A stretch of 64,000 bases of DNA, taken from Actinocorallia populi (GTDB lineage Bacteria > Actinomycetota > Actinomycetes > Streptosporangiales > Streptosporangiaceae). The notes below the pieces were generated by a model. The model was given only the letters and a program-made list of their open reading frames with translations, was not told the origin of the DNA and did no database searches. Shown piece by piece: positions 44,920 through 54,263 of this stretch. Position 1 is the stretch's first letter. The number at the start of each line of letters is the position of its first letter. The stretch spans positions 744,001 to 808,000 of the forward strand of contig NZ_PVZV01000002.1 in assembly GCF_002995495.1 (NCBI RefSeq), read 5' to 3'. A program made the position numbers and the translations under genes.

Positions 44920-46313
44920 CCGGCCTGCGGGTGCGCGGCCTGAACGTGGCCTTCGGCGGACGCCGGGTCCTGCGCGGGGTGTCCTTCGACGTGGAGCCGG
45001 GCGAGACCGTCGCGCTGACGGGGGCCTCGGGCGCCGGCAAGTCCGCGACGGCCCTGGCGCTCCTGGGCCTGCTGCCCCGCGGCGCCCGCGCCGAAGGCGA
45101 GATCAGGCTCCGTGGCCGCCCTCTGACGGGCCTGCGCGAACGCGACTGGTCCCGGATCAGGGGCCGCGACATCGCGATGGTCTTCCAGGACCCCCTGGCC
45201 GCGTTGAGTCCCGCGTTCACCGTGGGCGCGCAGGTCACCGAGGCGGTGCGGGCGCACGGGGCCCGCAGGGGCTCCCGGGAGCGCGCAGCGCGGCTCCTGG
45301 AGTCCGTCGGGATCCCGCACGGGCGCCACCGCGCCTATCCCGGCGAGCTGTCGGGGGGAATGCGCCAACGCGTCCTCATCGCGATGGCGATGGCCCACCG
45401 CCCCGCGGTCCTGGTCGCCGACGAGCCCACGGCCTCCCTCGACCCCCGTACCCGTGACCAGGTCCTCGACCTCCTCCAGGAACTGTGCGCGGAGAACGGG
45501 ACGGGTCTTCTGCTGATCTCCCACGACCTCGAGGCGGTCCGCCGGAGGGCCACGCGGGTGCTGACCCTGCACGAGGGCCGGCTGACCGGCGCTCCGCCGC
45601 TCGGGACGCGACCGCGGCGGAAGGGCGCGTCCCAGGAGGAGGCGCGGGTGCGGGAGGCGGTGCTGACAGTGCGGGGATTGGGGTGCCTGCGAGGCGGAAG
45701 CCGGGTGCTGGACGGAGTGGAGCTGGTGGTCGGGGCGGGCGAGATCGTCGGGCTGACGGGTACCTCGGGGGCGGGGAAGACCACGCTGCTGCGGGAGGTG
45801 CTGCGGCTGGAGCGGCCGCAGGAGGGCCGGATCGAGGTCTGCGGGCAGGACGTGGCGGGACTGTCGCGGGCGGGCCGACGGGAGTCGAGGCGGCTGGTCC
45901 AGCCGGTGTTCCAGGACCCGTGGGCGTCGCTGGACCCGTGCATGACGGTGGGACGGATCGTGGCGGAACCGCTGCGGGTGCACGGGCTGCCGGTGAAGGG
46001 CCGGGTGGAGGAGCTGCTGGCGGAGGTGGAACTGCCCGCGGAAATGGCGAGACGGTACCCGCGGGCGCTCTCCGGCGGCCAGCGCCAGCGAGTGGCGATC
46101 GCCAGGGCGCTGGCCTGCTCGCCCCGGCTGCTGCTGGCCGACGAGCCGGTGTCGGCGCTGGACGCGCGGGCCAAGGCGGGGATCGCGGCGCTGCTGGCCG
46201 GGCTGCGGGAGAGGACGGGGCTGGCCTGCCTGCTGGTCTCCCACGACGAGGACGTGCTGGCGGAGCTGGCCGACCGGATCCTCGTCCTGCGGGACGGACG
46301 GGTCCGGCCGTGA
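44916..46313 (+). CDS. Fused double ATPase of a peptide ABC transporter (OppD-OppF-like)
   Basis: A 465-residue protein with two complete ATPase cassettes in one chain. Cassette 1: Walker A GASGAGKS (36-43), signature LSGGMRQR, Walker B LVADEPTASLD. Cassette 2 (from about 255): Walker A GTSGAGKTT (near 281), signature LSGGQRQR, Walker B LLADEPVSALD, switch His in LVSHDED. Separate OppD and OppF chains are the norm; both signature sites are intact. The cassettes lack the usual C-terminal Fe-S/oligopeptide extension, which explains the short length. Overlaps both neighbours by four bases. Confidence 0.92.
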   Translation: MTGLRVRGLNVAFGGRRVLRGVSFDVEPGETVALTGASGAGKSATALALLGLLPRGARAEGEIRLRGRPLTGLRERDWSRIRGRDIAMVFQDPLAALSPAFTVGAQVTEAVRAHGARRGSRERAARLLESVGIPHGRHRAYPGELSGGMRQRVLIAMAMAHRPAVLVADEPTASLDPRTRDQVLDLLQELCAENGTGLLLISHDLEAVRRRATRVLTLHEGRLTGAPPLGTRPRRKGASQEEARVREAVLTVRGLGCLRGGSRVLDGVELVVGAGEIVGLTGTSGAGKTTLLREVLRLERPQEGRIEVCGQDVAGLSRAGRRESRRLVQPVFQDPWASLDPCMTVGRIVAEPLRVHGLPVKGRVEELLAEVELPAEMARRYPRALSGGQRQRVAIARALACSPRLLLADEPVSALDARAKAGIAALLAGLRERTGLACLLVSHDEDVLAELADRILVLRDGRVRP

Positions 46314-47920
46314 GGACGCACGCCTGGAAGGCCGTCCTCGCCGTGTTCCCGCTGGCGGCCGGGGCCTGCGCCGCTCCGCAGCCGCGCATCCCGAGCGGGC
46401 CGCCGGCCCTGGCGGACCTGCGCCTGACGCCCCGCGAGCACGTCCGGGACGGGGGAGTGCTGCGCTGGCCGCTGCCGTCGTTCCCGGGGCAGTGGAACTT
46501 CAACCAGGTGAACGGGATGGACGGGGTCTCCGAGCTGGTGCTGCGGGGGCTGATGCCGTTCACCATGGTCTCCGACGAGCGGGGCGAGGTGCGCCCGCAC
46601 CCGGACTACCTGCTGAGCGCGCGGGTCCTGGAGGGACCGGGCCAGGTCGTCCGCTACCGGGTGAACCCGCGGGCCCGCTGGTCCGACGGCAGGCCGCTGG
46701 GCTACCGCGACTTCGCAGCGCAGGCCAGGGCCCTGTCGGGACGGGACGGGCGGTTTCGGGCCGCGACCGACACGGGGTACCGGCAGATCGCCTCGGTGCG
46801 CAGAGGACGGAGCGACACCGAGGTCCTGGTGGCGTTCCGCGAGCCGTTCGCCGACTGGAAGGCGTTGTTCAGCCCGCTGTACCCGGCGGAGACGAACAGC
46901 GATCCGGAGTCGTTCAACGAGGGGTGGCGCGGGCGGATCCCGGTCACTGCGGGGCCGTTCAAGGTGGGCGCGCTGGACGAGGCGGGGCAGACCGTCACGC
47001 TGGTGCGGGACCCGGCGTGGTGGGGCGGCCAGGCGAAGCTGGACGAGATCCGCTTCCGCGCGCTGGCTCCCGCGGCGCGGGCGGGCGCCTTCGCCAACCG
47101 CGAGCTCGACCTCCTGGAGGCGGGCGACGACCCGGGCGCCTACCGGCGCGGCGCGGCGCTGCCCTGGGCCGAGGTGCGGCGCGCGGCGGGCCCGGACTGG
47201 CGCCACCTGACGCTGAACGCGCGGCGCGGCCCGCTGGCCGACCCGTCCGTCCGGCGGGCCCTGCTGCTGGCACTGGACCGCGGGCTGCTGGCCAGGGCCG
47301 CGCTGGAGCAGCTCGACAGCCCGGTCGAGACGCTGGGCAGCCACTTCCTGACCCTGGGGCGCTCCGGCTACCGCGACCTGGCGCCCGCGCCCGACCTCGG
47401 CTCGGCGCGGGCGCTGCTGGCAGGGGCGGAGCCCGCGCTGGAGTACGTGGTCCCCGCGGGCAACCCCGCCCACCGGGAGGAGGCCGAGCTGGTCCAGGCG
47501 ATGCTCGCGCGGGCCGGCTTCCGGGTGAGCCTGCGGTCGGTGCCGCAGAACGAGCTGATCAGCGGCCACGTGCTGCGCGGGGACTTCGACCTGGTGTCGT
47601 TCTCCTGGCTGGGCACGCCCTTCCCGGTGGCGGACATGGCGTCGGTCTTCGTCCGCGGCGGCGGGCAGAACTTCACCGGGGCGGGCAGCGCGCGGCTGGA
47701 CGGGCTGCTGGCGCGGGCGGCGCGGGAGCTGGACGCCGAGCGCGGGGCCGTGCTCGTGGGCAGGGCCGACGAGCTGCTGTGGGAGCAGGCGGCGGTGATC
47801 CCGCTCTACCAGCGGCCCCAGCTGGTGGTGCTCGACCGCGACCTCGTCAACGTGGGCGCCAGGGGGCTGCGGCACCTGCGGTACGAGGACATCGGGCGTT
47901 ACGGCAGGGGGAGCGGCTGA
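46310..47920 (+). CDS. Peptide-type ABC transporter substrate-binding protein
   Basis: A 536-residue SBP_bac_5-family protein. A signal-like N-terminus ends at AAGAC (Cys16 or so), a weak lipobox, so membrane anchoring is likely but not certain. Family features are LRWPLPSFPGQWNFNQVNG, GYRDFAAQARAL and the C-terminal WEQAAVIPLYQRPQLVV. It would deliver peptides or a similar solute to the two permeases. The GTG overlaps the stop of the ATPase gene, completing a four-gene coupled operon. The 3' end overlaps the convergent gene by 22 bp. Confidence 0.87.
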   Translation: MRTHAWKAVLAVFPLAAGACAAPQPRIPSGPPALADLRLTPREHVRDGGVLRWPLPSFPGQWNFNQVNGMDGVSELVLRGLMPFTMVSDERGEVRPHPDYLLSARVLEGPGQVVRYRVNPRARWSDGRPLGYRDFAAQARALSGRDGRFRAATDTGYRQIASVRRGRSDTEVLVAFREPFADWKALFSPLYPAETNSDPESFNEGWRGRIPVTAGPFKVGALDEAGQTVTLVRDPAWWGGQAKLDEIRFRALAPAARAGAFANRELDLLEAGDDPGAYRRGAALPWAEVRRAAGPDWRHLTLNARRGPLADPSVRRALLLALDRGLLARAALEQLDSPVETLGSHFLTLGRSGYRDLAPAPDLGSARALLAGAEPALEYVVPAGNPAHREEAELVQAMLARAGFRVSLRSVPQNELISGHVLRGDFDLVSFSWLGTPFPVADMASVFVRGGGQNFTGAGSARLDGLLARAARELDAERGAVLVGRADELLWEQAAVIPLYQRPQLVVLDRDLVNVGARGLRHLRYEDIGRYGRGSG

Positions 47921-48531
47921 GCGATCCGGTTCGTGACGAAGCGGACGTCCCAGATGTAGAGCCTGATGGCGTCGGGCCGGGCGCTCTGCGCGACGGGCTG
48001 CTCGGTGCTCACGCGGACGATGAAGGACGCCCCGGCGGGCATGTACTGGTCGACCCCGTCGGGCGAGGGCTGCGCGTCGCCGACGACGCCCACGATCTGC
48101 GACTCGGTGGGCGGGTTGCACATGCCCTCGGAGACACCCGCCTGAGGGGCGCACCTGTCGGTGCCCGCGTCGGCCGCGGGCAGGTAGAGCTGGGCGGGCG
48201 CCTCGAACGGGGCGGTCCGGCCGCTGTCGTTGGTGACCAGGTACTCGGCGTAGGCGCGGCCGGAGTCCAGGCCGGTCCGGATCGCGCCCATGGAGTAGTC
48301 GAAGTCCTCGGTGCTGGTGAACTTCAGCTGCGTCCCGGTCCGGGGGACCTTCGCCGCGGCGGGGACGTCGCGGCCCGCGGCGCCCTCCTCCTCCCCGCCC
48401 GGACGGACGAGGAACACCACCACGCCGATGGCGATCACGGCCACGACGGCGGCCAGGATCGCGGGAAGGGCCTTCCCGGAGTTCTTCTTCCTTCTGGACC
48501 TGCCGGAGGTCGCGCGGTGCGTGCCTGACAA
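47899..48531 (-). CDS. Membrane-anchored hypothetical protein
   Basis: A 210-residue protein with a basic N-terminus (SGRSRRKKNSGK), one transmembrane segment (about 19-40), an acidic Gly-rich stretch and an extracytoplasmic domain of about 150 residues containing two cysteines (in TDRCAPQ and GMCNPP) that may form a disulfide. I recognise no domain. No ATG or GTG is available near the membrane segment; TTG 48531 has GGGGAA 6 nt upstream and is the best start. It overlaps the convergent substrate-binding protein gene at its 3' end. Confidence 0.7.
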   Translation of the reverse strand: MSGTHRATSGRSRRKKNSGKALPAILAAVVAVIAIGVVVFLVRPGGEEEGAAGRDVPAAAKVPRTGTQLKFTSTEDFDYSMGAIRTGLDSGRAYAEYLVTNDSGRTAPFEAPAQLYLPAADAGTDRCAPQAGVSEGMCNPPTESQIVGVVGDAQPSPDGVDQYMPAGASFIVRVSTEQPVAQSARPDAIRLYIWDVRFVTNRIAQPLPLP

Positions 48532-48625
48532 CGGTGTTCCCCAGGGTCGGTGCGGATCGTCGGGGCAGCATATTGGAACAATCGGGGATAAAACACCCCA
48601 GGGTGGTGGGAGGGGGCACAGGCCA

Positions 48626-49921
48626 TCAGCGGGAGGGGCCGGGGCCGCCTTCTCCGGACACGCCCAGAACACCCGGGCCCAGGCCGCGCAGCGAGGCGTC
48701 GAGGACCTGCGCGGGATGCGCCACCGCCGGCTCGTGACCCCGGCGGCGCAGCGCCGTGGCGATCTGCAGGGTGCAGCCCGGATTGGCCGCCACCAGCAGG
48801 CTCGCGCCCGTCGCGGCGACGTTCGCGGCCTTGCGGTCGCCGAGCTCGCCGGCCGCCTCCGGCTGGAACAGGTTGTAGGTGCCGGCCGAACCGCAGCAGA
48901 CGTCCGGATCGGCGATCTCACGCAGCTCCAGGCCGGGGATGCCCGCCAGCAGGGAGCGCGGCTGCGCCCGCACGCCCTGGCCGTGGGCGAGGTGGCAGGC
49001 GTCGTGGTAGGCGGCGGTGAGCTCCAGCGGATGCCGTTCGGCGCGCGGGCCGAGCGCGGCGAGGAACTCGCTGAAGTCCTTCGTCTTGGCGCTGAGCGCC
49101 TCGGCACGGCCCGCCCACTCCGGTTCGTCGGCCAGCAGCGCGGCGTAGTCCTTCATCGCCGAACCGCAGCCCGCGGAGTTCACGACGACGGCGTCCGCCG
49201 ACTCGAAGGCGACGATGGTCGCGCGGGCGAACGCCTTGGCCTCCTCGGCACGCCCCGAGTGCAGGGACAGCGCGCCGCAGCACCCCTGCCCCTTGGGGAT
49301 GAGGACGTCGCAGCCCTCCAGCGCCAGCACGCGTGCGGTCGCGGAGTTGACCTGCGGGAAGAACTCGCGCTGGACGCAGCCGGTGAGCATGCCGACGGTC
49401 GCGCGCCGCCCGCCGCGCGCCGGGACGCGCTCAGGCAGCCGGTAGGCGCGGCCCAGCGGGGGAGTGAGGCGCTCCATCGCCGCCAGGGAGGGGCTGAGCC
49501 GCTCCAGGACGGGTCGGAGGAGCCTGCTCAGACCGCTCCCTTGGTAGAGCCGCAGCGGGCCGCGCAGGGCGCGCAGGCGGGCCGGATAGGGGAAGAGTGC
49601 GAAGACGGTCTCACGGAGCGCCTGCTCGGCGCGGGTCCGCGGGTGGACGCGCTCGACCTCCTCGCGGGTGGACTCGATGAGCTTGTCGTACTGCACTCCC
49701 GACGGGCAGGACGTCACGCAGGCAAGGCAGCCCAGGCACGCGTCGAAGTGCCCGGCCATCTCGGGTGTCAGCGGAGTCCCGTCGTGGTGCTGCTGCATGA
49801 GGTGGATACGGCCGCGCGGAGAGTCCATCTCCTCGCCCCACAACACGTACGTGGGGCACGTCGGGAGGCAGAAACCGCAATGGACGCAGTCTCCGAGCAG
49901 CTTGCCGAGGTCGTCGCCCAC
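48626..49921 (-). CDS. glcF: Glycolate oxidase iron-sulfur subunit GlcF
   Basis: A 431-residue GlcF: two [4Fe-4S] motifs at the N-terminus (Cys12, 15, 18, 22 in DCVHCGFCLPTCP and CLGCLACVTSCP near 62-73) and two CCG domains (GCVQREFF ... GQGCCGA; YHDACHL ... PDVCCGSAGTY). It passes electrons from the FAD subunits of glycolate oxidase towards the quinone pool at the membrane. GTG start one base after the glcE stop region, so translation is coupled. Last gene of aceB-glcDEF. Confidence 0.93.
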   Translation of the reverse strand: MGDDLGKLLGDCVHCGFCLPTCPTYVLWGEEMDSPRGRIHLMQQHHDGTPLTPEMAGHFDACLGCLACVTSCPSGVQYDKLIESTREEVERVHPRTRAEQALRETVFALFPYPARLRALRGPLRLYQGSGLSRLLRPVLERLSPSLAAMERLTPPLGRAYRLPERVPARGGRRATVGMLTGCVQREFFPQVNSATARVLALEGCDVLIPKGQGCCGALSLHSGRAEEAKAFARATIVAFESADAVVVNSAGCGSAMKDYAALLADEPEWAGRAEALSAKTKDFSEFLAALGPRAERHPLELTAAYHDACHLAHGQGVRAQPRSLLAGIPGLELREIADPDVCCGSAGTYNLFQPEAAGELGDRKAANVAATGASLLVAANPGCTLQIATALRRRGHEPAVAHPAQVLDASLRGLGPGVLGVSGEGGPGPSR

Positions 49922-49922
49922 T

Positions 49923-51041
49923 TCAGATACCTCCGATGAAGCGACCGGGGGAGAGCCGGTGGTCCGGATCGAACTGGTCCTTCACCCTGCGCATGAGCGA
50001 CAGGGCGGGCGTGGGGCCCCAGAGGTCGAGCGTCTCGTGCAGCTCCAGGGGCGCGTGGCGGACGACGGTGGGCAGGTGCTCGCGCAGCTTGGCGACCACG
50101 CGGGGTGCGGCCTCGGCGGAGGTCCCGAGGAACCAGACGCCGGAGCCTGCAGAACCGCGCAGCCACGCGTCCCGGACCGTCAGGAGGCCGGTGAGGTCCG
50201 TGGGCTTGCCCTGGACCTCCAGCAGCACGTCGCCGTCGGGGTAGCGGCCCCACCACGCGGGCGGCGCCCCGGCGGCCGTGGCACCCGCGCCGAGCAGCGC
50301 CACGGCCTCCTCTGCGCGGGATCGCGCCGCCGTCCCCTCGAACAGCGCGGCCACCGTGCCGTCGCCGTCCACCTCGATCGCGCTGGGGACGAGATGACTG
50401 TGCAGAAGCGCGCGTACGCGGCGTGCGGGATCGCGGCCATCCGTCGCGACGTACATCTGCTGCTCGGGGAGAGGATGCAGCCGGAAGGACGCCTTGACGA
50501 TGAGTCCCAGCGTGCCGAACGAGCCGGTGTAGAGCTTGCCGAGGTCGTACCCGGCGACGTTCTTCACGACCTTGCCGCCGGACTTCACGATGGTGCCGTC
50601 CGCGCGGACCACCGTGATGCCGATGAGGAGGTCGCGCGCCGTGCCGTACAGGAGCCGCCGGGGGCCCGCGGCAGCCGTCGCGACCAGGCCGCCGACGGTG
50701 GAGGGGAACGGCGAGTCCAGCGCGAGCTGCTGGCCCGTCGTGCGCAGGACGTCCTGGAGAGACCGCACGGGCAGGCCCGCCTCGACCGTCACGACGAGGT
50801 CGCCGGCGGCGTGCTCGACCACCCTGTCGAGCTTGCGGGTGTCGATGACGACGTCGCAGGCGCGCGGCGCGGCGCCCCAATGGACGCGGGTGCCGTTGCC
50901 GCGCGGGACGACCGTCAGGCCCTCCTCGTGCGCGACCCGCATGACGGCCGCGGCCTCCGCGACCGTCGACGGCTCGACCACGTACCTGGGGCGGACGCCC
51001 AGGACGGCGTCCTCGTCGGTGACCGGGCGGGAGTCGAACAT
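49923..51041 (-). CDS. glcE: Glycolate oxidase FAD-binding subunit GlcE
   Basis: A 372-residue FAD-linked subunit with the PCMH-type FAD-binding domain: VVPRGNGTRVHWG (about 45-57), STVGGLVATAAAGPRRLLYG (about 110-129) and GGKVVKNVAGYDLGKLYTGS (split) near 153-172. It is shorter than GlcD and lacks its C-terminal catalytic cap, as usual for GlcE. The ATG shares one base with the TGA of glcD. Confidence 0.93.
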   Translation of the reverse strand: MFDSRPVTDEDAVLGVRPRYVVEPSTVAEAAAVMRVAHEEGLTVVPRGNGTRVHWGAAPRACDVVIDTRKLDRVVEHAAGDLVVTVEAGLPVRSLQDVLRTTGQQLALDSPFPSTVGGLVATAAAGPRRLLYGTARDLLIGITVVRADGTIVKSGGKVVKNVAGYDLGKLYTGSFGTLGLIVKASFRLHPLPEQQMYVATDGRDPARRVRALLHSHLVPSAIEVDGDGTVAALFEGTAARSRAEEAVALLGAGATAAGAPPAWWGRYPDGDVLLEVQGKPTDLTGLLTVRDAWLRGSAGSGVWFLGTSAEAAPRVVAKLREHLPTVVRHAPLELHETLDLWGPTPALSLMRRVKDQFDPDHRLSPGRFIGGI

Positions 51042-52465
51042 CAGAACAGCTCTCCGTCGGGGGAGCCCTTGCGGACGCGCGGGATCTCGCCGCACAGGCG
51101 GGGGGTGGGGAAGACCTTGCCGGGGTTGCACAGATTCGGCGGGTCGAACGCGCAGCGGACCATCTGCATGGTGTCGAGGTCGGCCTCGGTGAACATGCGG
51201 GGCAGGTACCGCGCCTTGTCCACGCCGACGCCGTGCTCGCCCGTGATGGAGCCGCCGTGCGCGATGCACAGGTCGAGGATCGCGCCCGAGACCAGCTCGG
51301 CGCGCTCGCCCGCGCCCTCCTCGGCGTCGTCGAACAGCACGAGCGGGTGGAGGTTGCCGTCCCCGGCGTGGAAGACGTTGGCGACGCGGACGCCCGACTC
51401 GCGGGACAGGCGGTCGATGTCGGCCAGGACCTCCGGCAGGGCCGTGCGGGGGATGACGCCGTCCTGGACGATGTAGGCGGGGGAGATGCGGCCGACGGCG
51501 GCGAACGCCGACCTGCGGCCCTTCCAGATGAGGGCGCGGTCGGCGTCGTCGCGGGCCACGCGCTGCTCGAACGCGCCCGCCTCCTCGCACAGCAGCCGCA
51601 CCCGGGCGAACTGCGAGGCGACCTCGGTCTCGGGGCCGTCGAGCTCGACGATGAGCACCGCCGCGGCGTCCGCCGGGTAGCCGCAGGCCACCGCCGCCTC
51701 GGCCGCCTCGATCGCCAGGGCGTCCATCATCTCGACCGCGGCCGGGACGATGCCCGCGCCGATGATCGCGCTGACCGCGGCGCCCGCCGTCTCCACCGAG
51801 GGGAACGCGGCCAGCAGCGTCTCCACGGCCTGGGGGATCCGGGTGAGCCGTACCGTGATCTTCGTGGTGATGCCGAGGGTGCCCTCGGCGCCGATGAACG
51901 CGCCCAGCAGGTCGTAGCCCGGCCCGTCGCCCAGGGTGGTGATCTCGCCCTCGGGGGTGACGATCTCGCAGGCCAGCACGTGGTTGGCGGTGAACCCGTA
52001 CTTCAGGCAGTGCGCGCCGCCGGAGTTCTCCGCGACGTTCCCGCCGATGGAGCAGATCTGCTGGCTCGACGGGTCGGGCGCGTAGTAGTAGCCGTGCGGG
52101 CGCACCGCCTTGCTGACGTCCAGGTTGATGACGCCCGGCTCCACCACGGCCCGCTGGTTGTCCGGGTCGACCTCCAGGATGCGGCGCATCCGCGAGGTGA
52201 CGACCAGGACGCCGTCGGTACGCGGCAGGGCACCGCCGGACAGGCCGGTGCCGCTGCCGCGCGCGACGTAGGGAACGCCCGCCTCCACGCACTCGCGCAC
52301 GACGAAGGCGACCTCCTCCGCCGACCCGGGCAGTACCACCAGGCCGGGGGAGGCCCGGTGGTACGTCAGCCCGTCGCACTCGTACGTGCGCAGTCGGACG
52401 GGATCATCGATGACGGATTCCGGCCCCAGCCGGTCGCGGAAACGCTCGGCCAGCCTCCGGAGCAT
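51041..52465 (-). CDS. glcD: Glycolate oxidase catalytic subunit GlcD
   Basis: A 474-residue FAD-linked oxidase: FAD domain with YVARGSGTGLSGGALP (about 66-81) and SIGGNVAENSGGAHCLKYG (about 139-157), and the C-terminal oxidase domain with NVFHAGDGNLHPL and the metal/substrate site GGSITGEHGVG (about 416-426). It oxidises glycolate (or D-lactate in close relatives) to the 2-oxo acid. The partner genes glcE and glcF and the upstream malate synthase favour glycolate. It is 19 bp downstream of aceB. Confidence 0.93.
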   Translation of the reverse strand: MLRRLAERFRDRLGPESVIDDPVRLRTYECDGLTYHRASPGLVVLPGSAEEVAFVVRECVEAGVPYVARGSGTGLSGGALPRTDGVLVVTSRMRRILEVDPDNQRAVVEPGVINLDVSKAVRPHGYYYAPDPSSQQICSIGGNVAENSGGAHCLKYGFTANHVLACEIVTPEGEITTLGDGPGYDLLGAFIGAEGTLGITTKITVRLTRIPQAVETLLAAFPSVETAGAAVSAIIGAGIVPAAVEMMDALAIEAAEAAVACGYPADAAAVLIVELDGPETEVASQFARVRLLCEEAGAFEQRVARDDADRALIWKGRRSAFAAVGRISPAYIVQDGVIPRTALPEVLADIDRLSRESGVRVANVFHAGDGNLHPLVLFDDAEEGAGERAELVSGAILDLCIAHGGSITGEHGVGVDKARYLPRMFTEADLDTMQMVRCAFDPPNLCNPGKVFPTPRLCGEIPRVRKGSPDGELF

Positions 52466-52484
52466 CGGCTCTCCCTTCTCGGCA

Positions 52485-54080
52485 CTACGGGAAGCGGACG
52501 TAGGCCGGGGTGGTGAGGAACTCGCTGTACTCGTCGGCGAGGGTGACCTCCTTGAAGAGGGCCACCGCCTCGTTGTACCGCTCGGAATTGTAGGCGTCGC
52601 CCATCTCCTCCTGGATCTTGGCCAGCTCCTCGTCGAGCAGCGTGCCGACCAGCTCCCGGGTGATGACGGTGCCGTCGGGCAGCTTGACGCCGTTGTAGAT
52701 CCACTGCCAGACCTGCGAGCGGGAGATCTCGGCGGTCGCCGCGTCCTCCATCAGGTTGTGGATCGCCACCGCGCCCGAGCCGTTCAGCCACGCGGCCAGG
52801 TAGCGCAGCGCCACGTCGATGTTGTTGCGCAGGCCCGCCTCGGTGATCTCGCCCGGGGTCTTGTCGACCGACAGCAGGTCGGCGGCCGAGACCCGGACCT
52901 CCTCGCGCAGGCGGTCGCGCTGGTTGGGCTTGTCGCCCAGCACGCCGTCGAAGATCTCGCGGCAGACCGGGACCAGGTCGGGGTGGGCGACCCAGGAGCC
53001 GTCGAAGCCGTCGCCGGCCTCGCGGGTCTTGTCCGCGCGGACCTTCTCGAACGCGACGCGGTTGACGTCCTCGTCCTTGCGGGACGGGATGAACGCGGCC
53101 ATGCCGCCGATGGCGTGCGCGCCGCGCTTGTGGCAGGTGCGCACGAGCAGCTCGGTGTAGGCGCGCATGAACGGCGCGGTCATCGTGATGGCGTTGCGCT
53201 CGGGCAGGAGGAACTTCTCGCCGCGGGAACGGAACTTCTTGATGACCGAGAACAGGTAGTCCCAGCGGCCGGCGTTCAGGCCCGCGGAGTGGTCGCGCAG
53301 CTCGTAGAGGATCTCCTCCATCTCGAACGCGGCCGGGATCGTCTCGATCAGGACGGTGGCGCGGATGGTGCCGCGCGGGATCTCCAGGGCGTCCTGGGCG
53401 AAGTTGAAGACGTCGTTCCAGAGGCGTGCCTCCAGGTGCGACTCCATCTTCGGCAGGTAGAAGTACGGGCCCTTGCCCTTGGCCAGCTGGCGGCGGGCGC
53501 TGTGGAAGAAGTACATGCCGAAGTCGAACAGCGACCCCGACATCACCTTGCCGTCGACGGTGACGTGCTTCTCGTCCATGTGCCAGCCGCGGGGGCGCAC
53601 GACGATGGTGGCGAGCTCCTCGTCGGGCTTGAGGGCGTAGGTCTTGCCGCTCTTGGCGTCGGTGAAGTCGATCGTGCGGTCGAGGGCGTCGCGCAGGCTG
53701 AGCTGGCCCTCGATCATGTTGTCCCACAGGGGGGTGTTGGCGTCCTCGAGGTCGGCCAGCCACACCTTGGCCCCGGAGTTCAGGGCGTTGATCGTCATCT
53801 TCCGGTCGGTGGGGCCGGTGATCTCGACCCGGCGGTCCTCCAGGCCGGGGGCGGGCTCGGCGACACGCCAGGTGTCGTCGGCGCGGACGCCCGCGGTCTC
53901 CGGGAGGAAGTCCAGGGTGCCGCCCTGGTCGATCGCCTCCTGGCGCTCGGCGCGCCTGGCCAGCAGCTCCAGGCGGCGCTCGCCGAACTCGCGCTGCAGG
54001 GAGCCGACGAACTGCAGGGCCTCGGGGGTGAGGATCTCGTCGAAGCGCTCGTTGGTGGGTCCGGTGACCTCAACGCCCAT
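52485..54080 (-). CDS. aceB: Malate synthase A
   Basis: A 531-residue malate synthase A. Landmarks: [20 protein letters not shown] (about 98-117), [12 protein letters not shown] (about 160-171), [20 protein letters not shown] (about 249-268) and the C-terminal [12 protein letters not shown]. It condenses glyoxylate with acetyl-CoA to malate. As first gene of aceB-glcD-glcE-glcF it removes the glyoxylate made by the glycolate oxidase. AAGGAAGG precedes the ATG by about 9 nt. A palindrome covers the probable transcription start. No isocitrate lyase gene is in the window. Confidence 0.95.
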   Translation of the reverse strand: MGVEVTGPTNERFDEILTPEALQFVGSLQREFGERRLELLARRAERQEAIDQGGTLDFLPETAGVRADDTWRVAEPAPGLEDRRVEITGPTDRKMTINALNSGAKVWLADLEDANTPLWDNMIEGQLSLRDALDRTIDFTDAKSGKTYALKPDEELATIVVRPRGWHMDEKHVTVDGKVMSGSLFDFGMYFFHSARRQLAKGKGPYFYLPKMESHLEARLWNDVFNFAQDALEIPRGTIRATVLIETIPAAFEMEEILYELRDHSAGLNAGRWDYLFSVIKKFRSRGEKFLLPERNAITMTAPFMRAYTELLVRTCHKRGAHAIGGMAAFIPSRKDEDVNRVAFEKVRADKTREAGDGFDGSWVAHPDLVPVCREIFDGVLGDKPNQRDRLREEVRVSAADLLSVDKTPGEITEAGLRNNIDVALRYLAAWLNGSGAVAIHNLMEDAATAEISRSQVWQWIYNGVKLPDGTVITRELVGTLLDEELAKIQEEMGDAYNSERYNEAVALFKEVTLADEYSEFLTTPAYVRFP

Positions 54081-54095
54081 GATCGGGACCTTCCT

Positions 54096-54127
54096 TTTTC
54101 ACCAGGTGAAAACTTACTTCTGAGTAA
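54096..54127 (-). promoter_or_regulatory. aceB-glcDEF promoter/operator with two palindromes
   Basis: TTTTCACCAGGTGAAAA (54096-54112) is a perfect 17-bp palindrome; TTACT-TCTG-AGTAA (54114-54127) is a second inverted repeat. On the minus strand TAAGTT (54116-54111) is a plausible -10, which puts the transcription start inside the first palindrome, a typical repressor arrangement. Confidence 0.7.
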
Positions 54128-54263
54128 TGAAAAGACTAGCTCTTCCAGGAGGCGTGCTCCAAAGCGGGGGTGGGGAAACCCAGGTGAACTTTCCGGGCCG
54201 CGCGTGGCAGGCTGGAAGCGGAAGAACCCGCAGCTGTCCGGTGTTGGTACAGCCAGGAGGAAC

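Noticed and set aside
42024-54080. Genomic island or prophage between miaA and hflX
   Set aside because: No integrase, transposase, tRNA target or att-like direct repeats, and codon bias looks like the rest of the window; only a displaced synteny block can be claimed.
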